In this document: piece by piece, positions 1-5,411 of the stretch
Layout of the letters: every line of letters starts with the position of its first letter
How positions within the stretch are numbered: position 1 is the stretch's first letter
NCBI GenBank assembly: GCA_016719055.1
Contig: JADKAW010000037.1
Coordinates: forward strand, 1-6,127
Length of the DNA: 6,127 nt
DNA from: Candidatus Rhodoferax mariagerensis
GTDB taxonomy: Bacteria; Pseudomonadota; Gammaproteobacteria; Burkholderiales; Burkholderiaceae_C
Direction: 5' to 3'
Made by a program: the position numbers and the translations under genes
The notes under the pieces: model-generated
The model's input: the letters and a program-made list of their open reading frames with translations, nothing else
Databases searched by the model: none
What the model was told of the DNA's origin: nothing

Positions 1-269
1 CGATGCGCTTGCCGCTCGCCGTCGGTCATGGTGTCAGGTGACTTGATGCACCAGCTCTGCTTGATGCCTTGTTGCCGCCAGTCGCCAAAGCTGCCAGCCG
101 CTATGCCGTCGGTGTGCAGCACGTACCAACCCGATTCGTCTCGGGGTTTGCCGCTGGTGCTGAATCGGTGAATCACGCCGTCATCAATGACCTCGTGCGG
201 TACCGGTAAACCCGCCGATTCAATGGCCGTGGTGAATTGCTCAATTGCTGATTTTTCGATGGTCATCAT
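1..269 (-). CDS. P4-like primase/helicase, N-terminal fragment (runs off the window)
   Basis: The first 89 residues of a larger protein are visible; the frame is open to the left edge. Seen: start ATG at 269 (a second ATG follows at 266), with GGGAG about 8 nt upstream and 270-272 as the stop of the preceding gene. The protein has AIEQF near residue 8, GLPVPHEVIDDGVIHRF at 20-36, GWYVLHTDG at 47-55 and FGDWR at 61-65, then a Trp/Cys-containing strand. This pattern (HRF...GWYV.H.DG...G.FG.WR) is typical of the N-terminal, substrate-recognition part of phage/plasmid primases of the P4 alpha/TOPRIM type. Such proteins prime and unwind DNA at the replication origin of satellite elements. TOPRIM and helicase domains would lie outside the window, so the full activity is inferred. 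It is the last visible gene of the left operon. The family call is from recognition of the motif pattern, not a search. Confidence 0.72.
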   Translation of the reverse strand, partial: MMTIEKSAIEQFTTAIESAGLPVPHEVIDDGVIHRFSTSGKPRDESGWYVLHTDGIAAGSFGDWRQQGIKQSWCIKSPDTMTDGERQAH

Positions 270-978
270 TCATTCGCTCCCTGTGTTTTGTTTTGTTTCT
301 GCTTTTTTCGCCCGCCGCGCTGCGATTGACCGGGCGGTGAGTTGCACCATACGGTCACGTTCTTTCTGGGCAAAAGCTGCTACGGCTTTTTGATCATCGG
401 CAATGCGCTTTGCGACATAGCTTTCAAAATCCGCGTGATGCGCTGCAAACCGCAAAAACTCATCGACCAGGTTCAAAAACCCGTAAGCCAGCCAGCGCCG
501 TGGGGTGCTTACCAGGGTCGGACAGCTTTTCTGCTGCTGAAATGATCGTGTCGCGGCCCAGCGTGCGGTGCTTCGGACTGCCCGACTTTATGAGGCGCAT
601 CATTTTCAAAAATGCCTCGTTGTCCACTGGTGAATATGGGTCGCTCGTTGGCTCAACGTCGAAATAGTCAGCAGAAACGAATGCGCCGCGTACCGTCGAC
701 GTGGTGCTTGCATACGGGAATTCAGCATCCCGTGCGGCCACTGTTTTTTTCGTTTTTACTGGTGTCGGCTCGCGCAATTCAGTAGCCAGTTTCAGCGCAT
801 CTTGAGCGGCCTCAACTAAGTGATTTGGCAGAAAGCTATCGCCGCTGTACGGGCGCTCAGGCGGGTTTTCCATCGTTTCATGATGGATTGCCTCAAGTGC
901 TGCGCGCATCGCGTCAAAGGCGGTTTTGTAGGCTTGGGCGGGTGTTTGGGCGGATTTGCCCGTGATGGATGTAGCCAT
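270..978 (-). pseudogene. Unknown island protein (starts MATSITGK), interrupted by one frameshift
   Basis: I do not recognise a function. The start at 978 is supported by AGGAG five nt upstream and by the context: this SD is the predicted target of the C4-like antisense RNA just upstream. As sequenced, the frame from 978 runs to a stop at 460-462 (172 residues). From about 520 onward the neighbouring (+1) frame instead reads a long, natural-looking helical segment (RRWLAYGFLNLVDEFLRF, then AFAQKERDRMVQLTARSIAARRAKK) ending at TGA 270-272, right against the primase start. Removing one base around 507-518 joins both parts into about 235 residues. The N-terminal part has a helical stretch (AYKTAFDAMRAALEAIHHE) and an acidic middle; the C-terminus is very basic. 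The same frame also extends upstream into the Ash-like ORF without a stop, so a longer product from 1278 is possible. An alternative is two genes, with the second starting at TTG 476. Confidence 0.5.
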
Positions 979-1278
979 GTTGGCTCCTATGTGACAAGTT
1001 TTTAACCTGCCGACCTCGACCAAACGAGGGTGACAGACCGTGGGGGTTGGTCGACCGGACATAGGAACCGGCACACCTTGCGGTGTCCCCACACGGCCCG
1101 CCATAAAGGGTGCCATGCTGCCAGCGCAACACTGGACATAAAAAAAGTCACTATCCATTGCTGGGCGCGTGACTGTTGCGCCTATGTTTGTTGGGCGACC
1201 AAGCCCGGTGCTGATGATACCGCCAGAATGCGGCTGCTTTTGAAAATGCTTCATGTTGTCGATGATTTGTTGTTTCAT
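460..1278 (-). CDS. Ash/Icd-like leader ORF, in frame with the downstream gene
   Basis: Start ATG 1278 overlaps the stop of the previous (frame-corrected) gene as ATGA. The first 100 residues precede the internal ATG at 978. They include DSDFFYVQCCAGSMAPFMAG (about residues 42-61), then GRVGTPQGVPVP and CHPRLVEVGRLKTCHIGANM. The pattern SMAPFMAGRxGTPQGxPVP is the hallmark I associate with the phage P4 Ash family (Phage_ASH) and with Icd-like proteins encoded over C4-type antisense RNA loci in P1/P4-like elements. Much of the apparent conservation in such ORFs comes from the RNA structure they overlap, so the peptide itself may matter little. The frame continues through the downstream gene to 460 (272 residues uncorrected). 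Whether a long protein, only a leader peptide, or both are made cannot be told. Role inferred: part of the immunity/lysis-lysogeny switch. Confidence 0.55.
   Translation of the reverse strand: MKQQIIDNMKHFQKQPHSGGIISTGLGRPTNIGATVTRPAMDSDFFYVQCCAGSMAPFMAGRVGTPQGVPVPMSGRPTPTVCHPRLVEVGRLKTCHIGANMATSITGKSAQTPAQAYKTAFDAMRAALEAIHHETMENPPERPYSGDSFLPNHLVEAAQDALKLATELREPTPVKTKKTVAARDAEFPYASTTSTVRGAFVSADYFDVEPTSDPYSPVDNEAFLKMMRLIKSGSPKHRTLGRDTIISAAEKLSDPGKHPTALAGLRVFEPGR
976..1029 (-). promoter_or_regulatory. Predicted target of the C4-like RNA: hairpin and occludable ribosome site
   Basis: Upstream of ATG 978 lies ACATAGGAGCC (992-982) with AGGAG as Shine-Dalgarno. Further upstream is a hairpin CCTCG-TTTGGT-CGAGG (1029-1014), whose loop and 3' arm form the a block. 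Both blocks are complementary to segments about 30-70 nt upstream, so pairing in cis or with a processed RNA in trans would hide the ribosome site. The pairing is seen in the sequence; the regulatory outcome is inferred from the P1/P4 precedent. Confidence 0.5.
1040..1120 (-). ncRNA. Probable C4-type antisense RNA (immunity RNA) region
   Basis: On the minus strand this stretch contains a perfect hairpin ACACC-GCAA-GGTGT (1086-1073, GNRA loop) and outer complementarity GGCAC (1114-1110)/GTGCC (1074-1070). Two single-stranded segments follow that match the downstream gene start: b' GGTTCCTATGT (1069-1059) pairs with ACATAGGAGCC (992-982, 11 bp with one G-U), which contains the AGGAG ribosome site of the ATG at 978. 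The a' segment TCGACCAA (1054-1047) pairs with TTGGTCGA (1023-1016). Two complementary blocks, one covering a ribosome binding site and located in an Ash/Icd-like ORF, is the arrangement known for C4 RNA of phages P1/P7 and the cI RNA of P4. Processing ends are not visible, so the boundaries are approximate. Confidence 0.55.
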
Positions 1279-1533
1279 GTGCGTGCTCCCATGCGAGCCA
1301 GCACGGCCTGAACCTGGCCCATATCGGTACAGTGCCGGGTCTGGCCCCAGCGGCTGATCTGGTATCCGCTGGGCACCTTTATCAGCGCCTGGCCAATCGT
1401 TGCTGCCCGTGCCTTGAGCATGGCAAAAGCCCGGCGGTCGTCGTCGGCATCGCTGATAATCTGGCTGTTGTCGATTTGGTTTGAATTTGAGCCTGCCGTG
1501 GTGACCGCCCCGGTAGGCTTTTCTTTTGCTCAA
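1275..1533 (-). pseudogene. Small unknown island protein (~85 aa), frameshifted near its start
   Basis: No function recognised. The likely start is TTG 1533, whose TTGA overlaps the stop of the Rha gene, with GGAGG about 10 nt upstream. Read literally from 1533 the frame gives a Pro/Arg/Gly-rich out-of-frame product. Dropping one A from the AAAA run at 1524-1527 instead gives MSKEKPTGAVTTAG..., then SDADDDRRAFAMLKARAA (about 27-44), YQISRWGQTRHCTDMGQVQ (57-75) and a stop at 1277-1275 that overlaps the next ATG as ATGA. The corrected frame preserves both gene overlaps and has normal composition, which is the main argument for it. The C-terminal pattern Y.I.RWG.....TD...V.A.LA..G looks like a small beta-alpha domain common in phage-derived islands. 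If the frameshift is genuine, translation could restart at the in-frame ATG at residue 38 (MLKARAA), but no good ribosome site precedes it. Confidence 0.5.
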
Positions 1534-2183
1534 TCACTTGATGCCTCCAGTTGCAAACATTGCGTGAGATTGCCTACTGCGCTCTTGGCGCGTTGATAGG
1601 CTTCGTGGTGATCTGTGGTGCCGCGCATCGCCTGGGTGGCTACTGTCTGAACGACGGTCAGCATTGACTGTGTGATCGGTTGGGCTGTTGCGCGTTGGCC
1701 GGACTGGATACCGACTGCCTTATTCACCAATTTGTTGAAGTTCATGTGAACAAGCCGCCCATTTGTCGATCCGGCTGCAACTCGTGCCACCTCGTCATGC
1801 AGGGCGTGGTACTCGGGCAGGTACTCGGTTTTGTGAATGTCGGCGGCGCGGCGGGCCTCCTTGAATGCTTTGACCAGTCGCACCTTGAGGTGCCGCACTC
1901 GCACAGTGTTTCGGCTGTAGGTCAGCAGGAGGTAACTCTGATCCTCGTTCAAAAGTACATACTTGACCGTTTGACCAGTTTTGCTTATCTGGTGAAGCTC
2001 CGGTTTCAAACCGGCCTTACCCAGTTGTTCAAAGTCACCGACGTAATTGGTTATCAACTCAAAAACACTTTGATGCTTGTTCCCCAAGTTCTTAGCCATG
2101 TCTCGGCTATCTACATACGCATCGGACTTGTGCATAACCAACACCAAGGGCGCGTCCTGGCTGGCTCTGGTGGCGGGCATCAT
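1530..2183 (-). CDS. Rha-family phage regulatory protein
   Basis: An intact 217-residue ORF. The N-terminal half carries the phage Rha (pRha) signature: a strand followed by VDSRDMAKNLGNKHQSVFELI (about 24-44), then GQTVKYVLLNEDQSYLLLTYSRNT (69-92) and VRLVKAFKEARR (101-112). The C-terminal region YLPEYHALHDEVARVAAG then HMNFNKLVNKAVGI (about 122-158) is the companion domain often fused to Rha in Proteobacteria. Rha proteins are small winged-helix-like regulators first seen next to lambdoid/P22-type genes and are thought to interfere with infection or act in phage regulation; the exact target is unknown. ATG 2183 is chosen because it overlaps the frame-corrected stop of the upstream HTH gene (ATGA); a second ATG follows at 2180. 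The stop at 1530-1532 overlaps the next start (TTGA). It is one of the few genes here without a frame break. Confidence 0.82.
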   Translation of the reverse strand: MMPATRASQDAPLVLVMHKSDAYVDSRDMAKNLGNKHQSVFELITNYVGDFEQLGKAGLKPELHQISKTGQTVKYVLLNEDQSYLLLTYSRNTVRVRHLKVRLVKAFKEARRAADIHKTEYLPEYHALHDEVARVAAGSTNGRLVHMNFNKLVNKAVGIQSGQRATAQPITQSMLTVVQTVATQAMRGTTDHHEAYQRAKSAVGNLTQCLQLEASSD

Positions 2184-2424
2184 GCGGCCACCCCGGCCAG
2201 TGCCTTAACTTGTTTTGTGTCCCAGGCAAGAATTCCGTTAATTCGCTTGGGGCGAAGTCCTCGATGCCATCACGCATCGCCCAGGCACGAAGTGTTTGTG
2301 GACGACGGTTAAGCCAGTGCGCGGCCTCTGCGGTTGTCAGGTTCGGGCGGGTGACTTGCTCAAGGGGTTGATACTGCCCCGTGAATTGTTGCGTTGGTTG
2401 AACGCTGGATGTTGCAGTTTGCAT
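2180..2424 (-). pseudogene. Small helix-turn-helix (AlpA/excisionase-like) protein, frameshifted
   Basis: ATG 2424 is preceded by AAGGA about 9 nt upstream. Residues 28-46 read LTTAEAAHWLNRRPQTLRA, a MerR/excisionase-like helix-turn-helix: helix LTTAEAAHWL, turn, recognition helix RRPQTLRAWA. As sequenced the frame then reads a Pro/Gly/Arg-rich unrelated tail to 2107. In the alternative frame from about 2260 the expected wing-type C-terminus appears (GLRPKRINGILAW, then QVKALAGVAA), ending at TGA 2182-2180 exactly over the start of the Rha gene. Adding one base near 2258-2265 restores an 81-residue protein. The family binds DNA as a transcription activator or recombination directionality factor in satellites. 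As first gene of the operon and directly downstream of a half-site cluster, it is a natural candidate for the autoregulator (inference). As sequenced it would lose its C-terminal beta-hairpin. Confidence 0.68.
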
Positions 2425-2481
2425 GGTAATAATTCCTTACCCTGCCACCTACAAAACTAACCCGGCAGGGTTGGACATACC

Positions 2482-2501
2482 ATTTACGGGGCAAGTGTTG
2501 C
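2482..2501 (+). repeat. 20-bp direct repeat, copy 1
   Basis: ATTTACGGGGCAAGTGTTGC; it differs from copy 2 at one base and includes the left part of the 15-bp palindrome. Confidence 0.75.
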
Positions 2502-2546
2502 CCTCAAAACTCTAAATAAAGTTTTAACCTGTTGATTTTTATAGAT

Positions 2547-2566
2547 ATTTACAGGGCAAGTGTTGC
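2547..2566 (+). repeat. 20-bp direct repeat, copy 2
   Basis: ATTTACAGGGCAAGTGTTGC; here the palindrome is imperfect (TTGCAC instead of TTGCCC). Confidence 0.75.
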
Positions 2567-2591
2567 ACCTGATTTTGTTGCCCTATTTGCC

Positions 2592-3284
2592 CTAGCGTAT
2601 CGTTGACGAAAGCTGTTTGCCTTGTGCGCTAGATATGCCTTTTAGCGCATGGCGTTTAATGGTTGTCCCGGTTAGCGGTTTGCTATCAGCACCAACTACC
2701 CCGGATTTTCTAAACTCCCATTTTTCTTCTGCAACAATTAGTTGATCGGGTATAGGTCAAGGTTTTTTTGTCGTTGGATTATTTCGATTGCTCGATTGCG
2801 TGCAACTCCAATCCATTCAGCAGTCACCACGGCACCAGGCACCGCGCCAAGTGAAGTCGCAACCGGCAAACGAATATGCTGATTTGCGGCCCATCGCTTG
2901 TCACCAGCGGTGAAGTTCTGAGCGTGACACCATTGCGTGTTTCAGGTAGCTCAAAATCGTTGCACCCATATCCAGCGTAGTCCCACCCTTGCGAATTGCC
3001 CCTCTCGGATGTTTCCACACAAGATTCACGTCGCTGGGGTCTACTGCAATGCCAAAAAGCCATTTTGCTTTCGGATTTTGTGGACTATCAATCGCTTCGC
3101 TTGCATCCAGCATCGTCCCAAAATAGTAACCCGTAGATAGCTTCTTGAGGACAGGCTTCGCAGATGCGGGTATTTCATCGGCATCAGGAAACCTCTTTGA
3201 CAGCGGCATGACTCCGGCAATCAAGCAAGCGGCCTCGTGCAATCTAAAAGTGTCAGCCCATTCCCAAGGTGAAAAGTTGTCCAT
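2592..3284 (-). pseudogene. Unknown phage/island protein family (KRHALKGISS C-terminus), two frameshifts
   Basis: Three consecutive coding blocks belong to one gene. Block 1 (3284 to about 2905) reads MDNFSPWEWADTFRLHEAAC and LIAGVMPLSKR, ending in a TGA at 2903-2901. Block 2, in the +1 frame (about 2905 to 2750), reads KRWAANQHIRLPVATSLGAV, then EWIGVARNRAIEIIQRQ and LDLYP. Block 3, back in the original frame (about 2747 to 2592), reads AEEKWEFRKSGVVGADSKPL and IKRHALKGISS, ending at TAG. The net length of 693 nt is 231 codons, so the two indels compensate. I recognise the W..A.LIAGV N-terminus and the DLYP...VGAD.KPLTG...IKRHALKGISS C-terminus as a recurrent hypothetical-protein family of proteobacterial islands, without known function. 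No clear ribosome site precedes ATG 3284. As sequenced only the first 127 residues would be made. It lies between the toxin-antitoxin pair and the operator cluster. Confidence 0.65.
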
Positions 3285-3313
3285 AGTGGTTCGGTTAAGT
3301 TGAAAACCGTAGA

Positions 3314-3342
3314 ACTATGTCGCCTTGTGTTGATTTGTGCAA
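3314..3342 (-). promoter_or_regulatory. Weak candidate sigma70 promoter for the 3284 gene
   Basis: On the minus strand TTGCAC (3342-3337), a 17-nt spacer, and CATAGT (3319-3314) are followed after about 30 nt by ATG 3284. The match is modest (3/6 and 4/6), so this is tentative. Confidence 0.22.
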
Positions 3343-3367
3343 ACCCTAGCGGAAGGGTTTCTGTTTT
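3341..3367 (+). terminator. Hairpin with T-run, terminator-like on the plus strand
   Basis: AAACCCT-AGCGGA-AGGGTTT (3341-3360) is a perfect 7-bp stem with a 6-nt loop, followed on the plus strand by CTGTTTTT. On the minus strand it lies downstream of higA (stop at 3411) and could also act as a weak end for that transcript, but the minus strand lacks a clear T-run. No plus-strand gene is known here. Confidence 0.4.
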
Positions 3368-3410
3368 TCAGCCCCGGTTTCGAGGCGGGTCTAGCTGGCG
3401 CAAAAAACTG

Positions 3411-3722
3411 TTATGCCATCGCTGGCGCTGGTTGCACACGCATGGGTGCGGTCTTGAATCGCTGCTCTGCCTGCCACACGTCATAGGCGCTCTGTTGGGC
3501 AAGCCAGACACGGGCATCGCCACCACGCGCTACACCTAGCCATGCCTCGATACGCAAAGCCATATCGGGCGAAATAGCAGCCCGGCCATTCAGGACACGG
3601 GATAACGCCACACGCGACACGCCCAACTGTTCGGCGGCTTGGGTGACATTCAGCGCCAGCGCGGGCAGCACGTCATCACGCAGGGTGAGGCCAGGGTGGG
3701 GCGGGTTAAACATACGGGTCAT
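3411..3722 (-). CDS. higA: HigA-type antitoxin (XRE/HTH family)
   Basis: A 103-residue protein: the N-terminus MTRMFNPPHPGLTLRDDVLP is the classic lead-in of HigA/VapI-like antitoxins. The helix-turn-helix follows at about residues 26-47 (VTQAAEQLGVSRVALSRVLN), then AAISPDMALRIEAWLG. The antitoxin neutralises HigB by direct binding and represses its own operon through the helix-turn-helix. ATG 3722 is chosen over the upstream 3779 because AGGAG, overlapping the higB stop region, sits about 8 nt before it and the upstream extension (MTAQTLCWLITW) lies inside higB and does not look like the family; ATG 3713 is a further in-frame option. The start is 10 nt after the higB stop, the usual toxin-first order of higBA. 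Confidence 0.9.
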   Translation of the reverse strand: MTRMFNPPHPGLTLRDDVLPALALNVTQAAEQLGVSRVALSRVLNGRAAISPDMALRIEAWLGVARGGDARVWLAQQSAYDVWQAEQRFKTAPMRVQPAPAMA

Positions 3723-3732
3723 GATGCGGCTC

Positions 3733-4011
3733 CTAGTGGTAATCCATGTAATCAACCAGCACAGCGTCTGTGCCGTCAAAGGTGAAAGTCATTCGCCAGT
3801 TGCCGTTGACCGATACGGCCCAATGCCCTTTCAAATCTTCTGACAGCGGGTGTAGTCCCCAGCCCGGCACATTCATATCTGGCGCACTTGCGGCCACGTC
3901 CAACCGCGCCAGCAAGCGGCCCAGCTTGGGCGCATGGTCTGGCCGGATACCTGCTTTTGTGCCACGTTCAAAAAATGCTTGTAGCCCTTTATGGCCGAAT
4001 GACTTAATCAT
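3733..4011 (-). CDS. higB: HigB-type toxin (RelE-like ribosome-dependent mRNA interferase)
   Basis: 92 residues, the normal length of the HigB/plasmid-maintenance killer family. It begins MIKSFGHKGLQAFFERG, a helical N-terminus, then KLGRLLARLDVAASAPDMN, GWGLHPLSEDLKGHWAVSVN, and the strand pair NWRMTFTFDGTDAVLVDYMDYH. The conserved L.G.W...V..NWR..F.F and the terminal DY.DYH are characteristic. Such toxins cut mRNA at the ribosome and stop translation when HigA is lost, stabilising the element. It forms an operon with higA and reads in the same direction as the integrase, but has its own promoter just after the integrase stop. The gene has no frame defects. Confidence 0.92.
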   Translation of the reverse strand: MIKSFGHKGLQAFFERGTKAGIRPDHAPKLGRLLARLDVAASAPDMNVPGWGLHPLSEDLKGHWAVSVNGNWRMTFTFDGTDAVLVDYMDYH

Positions 4012-4016
4012 GGTTG

Positions 4017-4045
4017 ATTGTATCCCGTAGCGTTACGCGCTGCAA
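4017..4045 (-). promoter_or_regulatory. Strong higBA promoter with internal palindrome (candidate HigA operator)
   Basis: On the minus strand TTGCAG (4045-4040), a 17-nt spacer and TACAAT (4022-4017) are close to the sigma70 consensus. The palindrome GCGTTACGC (4030-4038) lies within the spacer, where bound HigA would block polymerase. The -10 ends only five nt before ATG 4011, so transcription should begin at or next to the start codon, giving a nearly leaderless mRNA; no Shine-Dalgarno is present. Confidence 0.6.
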
Positions 4046-4046
4046 A

Positions 4047-5367
4047 TTAACCTGCCACCACGCGCAATTTGCCCGGCTCCACGGCGCGGTCGAACTGAAC
4101 CCCGGCTTGTTCCAAAATCCAAGCCTCTATCTTTTCGTGATGGACGCGCAGCAGGTCAAGCGGTCGCACGGTGTAATGCTTTTCAGCGGTCGCACTGGGT
4201 TTGTGGCCCATCAGTTGCGCGACTACACCGGCGGGCACCTCCAACCACTCAGTCAGCGATTTGAACGAACGGCGTAAGCCATGCAGTGAAACATGGTCAA
4301 CCCCGGCCACGGTGCAGGCGGTATTCAGATTCTTTGCCGGGCGGGTCAAGGCAACATCACCAGCGCCAGCAAAAACAAAATCACTGCGGCGCGGCAAACC
4401 GGCCAACAGGTGATGAACATAAGCTGTCAGCGGTATCACGCGCTCACCCTCTACCTTGTCCTTGATGGTCAGGCCACGCCAGGCCATGTTCACGTCAGCC
4501 CAGCGCAGTTCCAGCAATTCGCCGGGTCTGGCACCAGTCAGCAGCAGGCATTGCAGGTATGCAGCAATGGCCGGGTTTGCAGTCTGTTGCACGGCGGTGA
4601 ACCATGCTGGCAGTTGTTCACGCTGCAATGAATCTTGCTTTACCCCGGCCTTGCCCAACGCTTCACGGGTGTTGCGGGTTTTGGCGGCATTCGCCCCGGC
4701 CACCAGCGGCGCGTATTGTGGCTGTTCGTTGCACCAGGTCAGAAACGCTCGCAGCAGTCGCCACGATAGGCGCGCAGGCGTTGGCCGGGTCTGTGCTTCA
4801 TGCTCTGCCCAGGCTGTCACCTTGCTGGCGCTCAAGTCAACCAGGCGCATCGTCATCAATGGGTACAGCGGCCCCGGTATGGTCAACCCTTCACCTCGCT
4901 TGCGTTGAACGCCACCGGCGGCACTCAGGCGGATATGGTCTGCCAAGTGCAAAGCCCCCCAACGGGCGCGGCGGGCTTCAATGTAGGTTTGCCAGACTTC
5001 GCCCACGGTGACAGCTTGCGCGGCATCCTGTTGCGCTTGGGCGGCATCGGTGGCGGCTTGGGCTTGGGTTTCTGCCAGTGCATCAGCCTTGAGACTTCGC
5101 GGGTCTTTGCCGTCATCAATCAGCCGCTGCAACTCCCGTGCCTTTTCTTGCGCCAGCGGGATAGTCCAGTTGTCCGGGCTTCCAATGGTGATGCGGATAT
5201 CTTTGCCTTGGTGCGCTGCTTGAAACACATAGGCGGGCTTGCCCGTGGGTGTGGCGCGTAGCCCCAACCCTTTGGCGGTCCAGTCCCGCAGAAACGCCTG
5301 TGCCACCTTGTCGGGCGGACATTTGAACCCTCGAACCTCTGCCAGCGGTGAACGCTACTTTAGCCAT
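4047..5367 (-). CDS. int: P4-type tyrosine recombinase (integrase), frameshift near the N-terminus
   Basis: A site-specific recombinase that integrates and excises the element at the tRNA-Phe att site. The open frame (GTG 5306 to 4047, 419 residues) has an N-terminal arm-DNA-binding domain (LGLRATPTGKPAYVFQ, IRITIGSPDNWTIPLAQEKA), an SAM-like core-binding domain (about 100-215), and the catalytic domain. Catalytic residues numbered from 5306: Arg260 in LTGARPGELLELRW, His342 and Arg345 in LHGLRRSF, His368 in MGHKPSAT, and Tyr378 in AEKHYTVRP. The expected true start is ATG 5367, preceded by AAGGGGG about 7 nt upstream, which encodes MAKVAFTAGR. At about 5337-5340 one extra base moves the family-typical continuation (VRGFKCPPDKVAQAFLRDWT) to the +1 frame. 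Corrected length is 439 residues, normal for the family. A GTG start at 5306 lacks a good ribosome site. Confidence 0.88.
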
Positions 5368-5373
5368 GCTGAA

Positions 5374-5380
5374 CCCCCTT
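5374..5380 (-). promoter_or_regulatory. Shine-Dalgarno of int
   Basis: AAGGGGG on the minus strand, seven nt before ATG 5367. It identifies 5367 as the original integrase start and therefore exposes the frameshift in the first eleven codons. Confidence 0.7.
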
Positions 5381-5390
5381 TCTAGAAACA

Positions 5391-5407
5391 ATATAAACGA
5401 TTTATAT
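5391..5407. promoter_or_regulatory. Perfect AT-rich inverted repeat upstream of int
   Basis: ATATAAA-CGA-TTTATAT, 7-bp arms and a 3-bp centre, 24 nt upstream of the integrase ATG. It overlaps the most promoter-like AT-rich DNA here, so it may be an operator over the int promoter or simply contain the -10; the sequence cannot decide. Confidence 0.45.
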
Positions 5408-5411
5408 GGTT

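Larger units (their letters stand above)
2482..2592. promoter_or_regulatory. Operator/iteron cluster: five GGGCAA/TTGCCC half-sites
   Basis: The hexamer GGGCAA or its complement occurs at 2489-2494, 2498-2503, 2554-2559, 2578-2583 and 2587-2592. The first two form a perfect palindrome GGGCAAGTGTTGCCC (2489-2503). A 20-bp direct repeat ATTTACRGGGCAAGTGTTGC lies at 2482-2501 and 2547-2566 with one mismatch, 65 bp apart, and AT-rich DNA separates the copies. The block sits immediately upstream of the operon beginning at 2424, so the likeliest role is an operator for its regulator; a replication-origin iteron set is an alternative. No convincing -35/-10 pair could be fixed. Confidence 0.5.

Noticed and set aside
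460..1533. A single 357-residue minus-strand ORF starting at 1533
   Set aside because: It is a chimera: its first 85 codons are the wrong frame of the small unknown gene, and its true content begins at the overlapping ATG 1278 or the internal ATG 978.
2107..2260. Extension of the HTH protein to 2107
   Set aside because: After about 2260 this frame is Pro/Gly/Arg-rich, overlaps the Rha gene and loses the expected C-terminus, which is present in the neighbouring frame ending at 2180.
1680..2312. 210-residue plus-strand ORF
   Set aside because: It is antisense to the Rha and HTH genes, has no recognisable motif, and runs against a convincing intact protein on the other strand.
2824..3063. Separate 79-residue minus-strand gene
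   Set aside because: It is the third frame over the broken 3284-2592 gene and has no sensible composition or ribosome site.
4456..5261. Several 130-150 residue plus-strand ORFs
   Set aside because: They are antisense shadows of the integrase, Cys/Arg/Ser-rich, and mutually overlapping in different frames.
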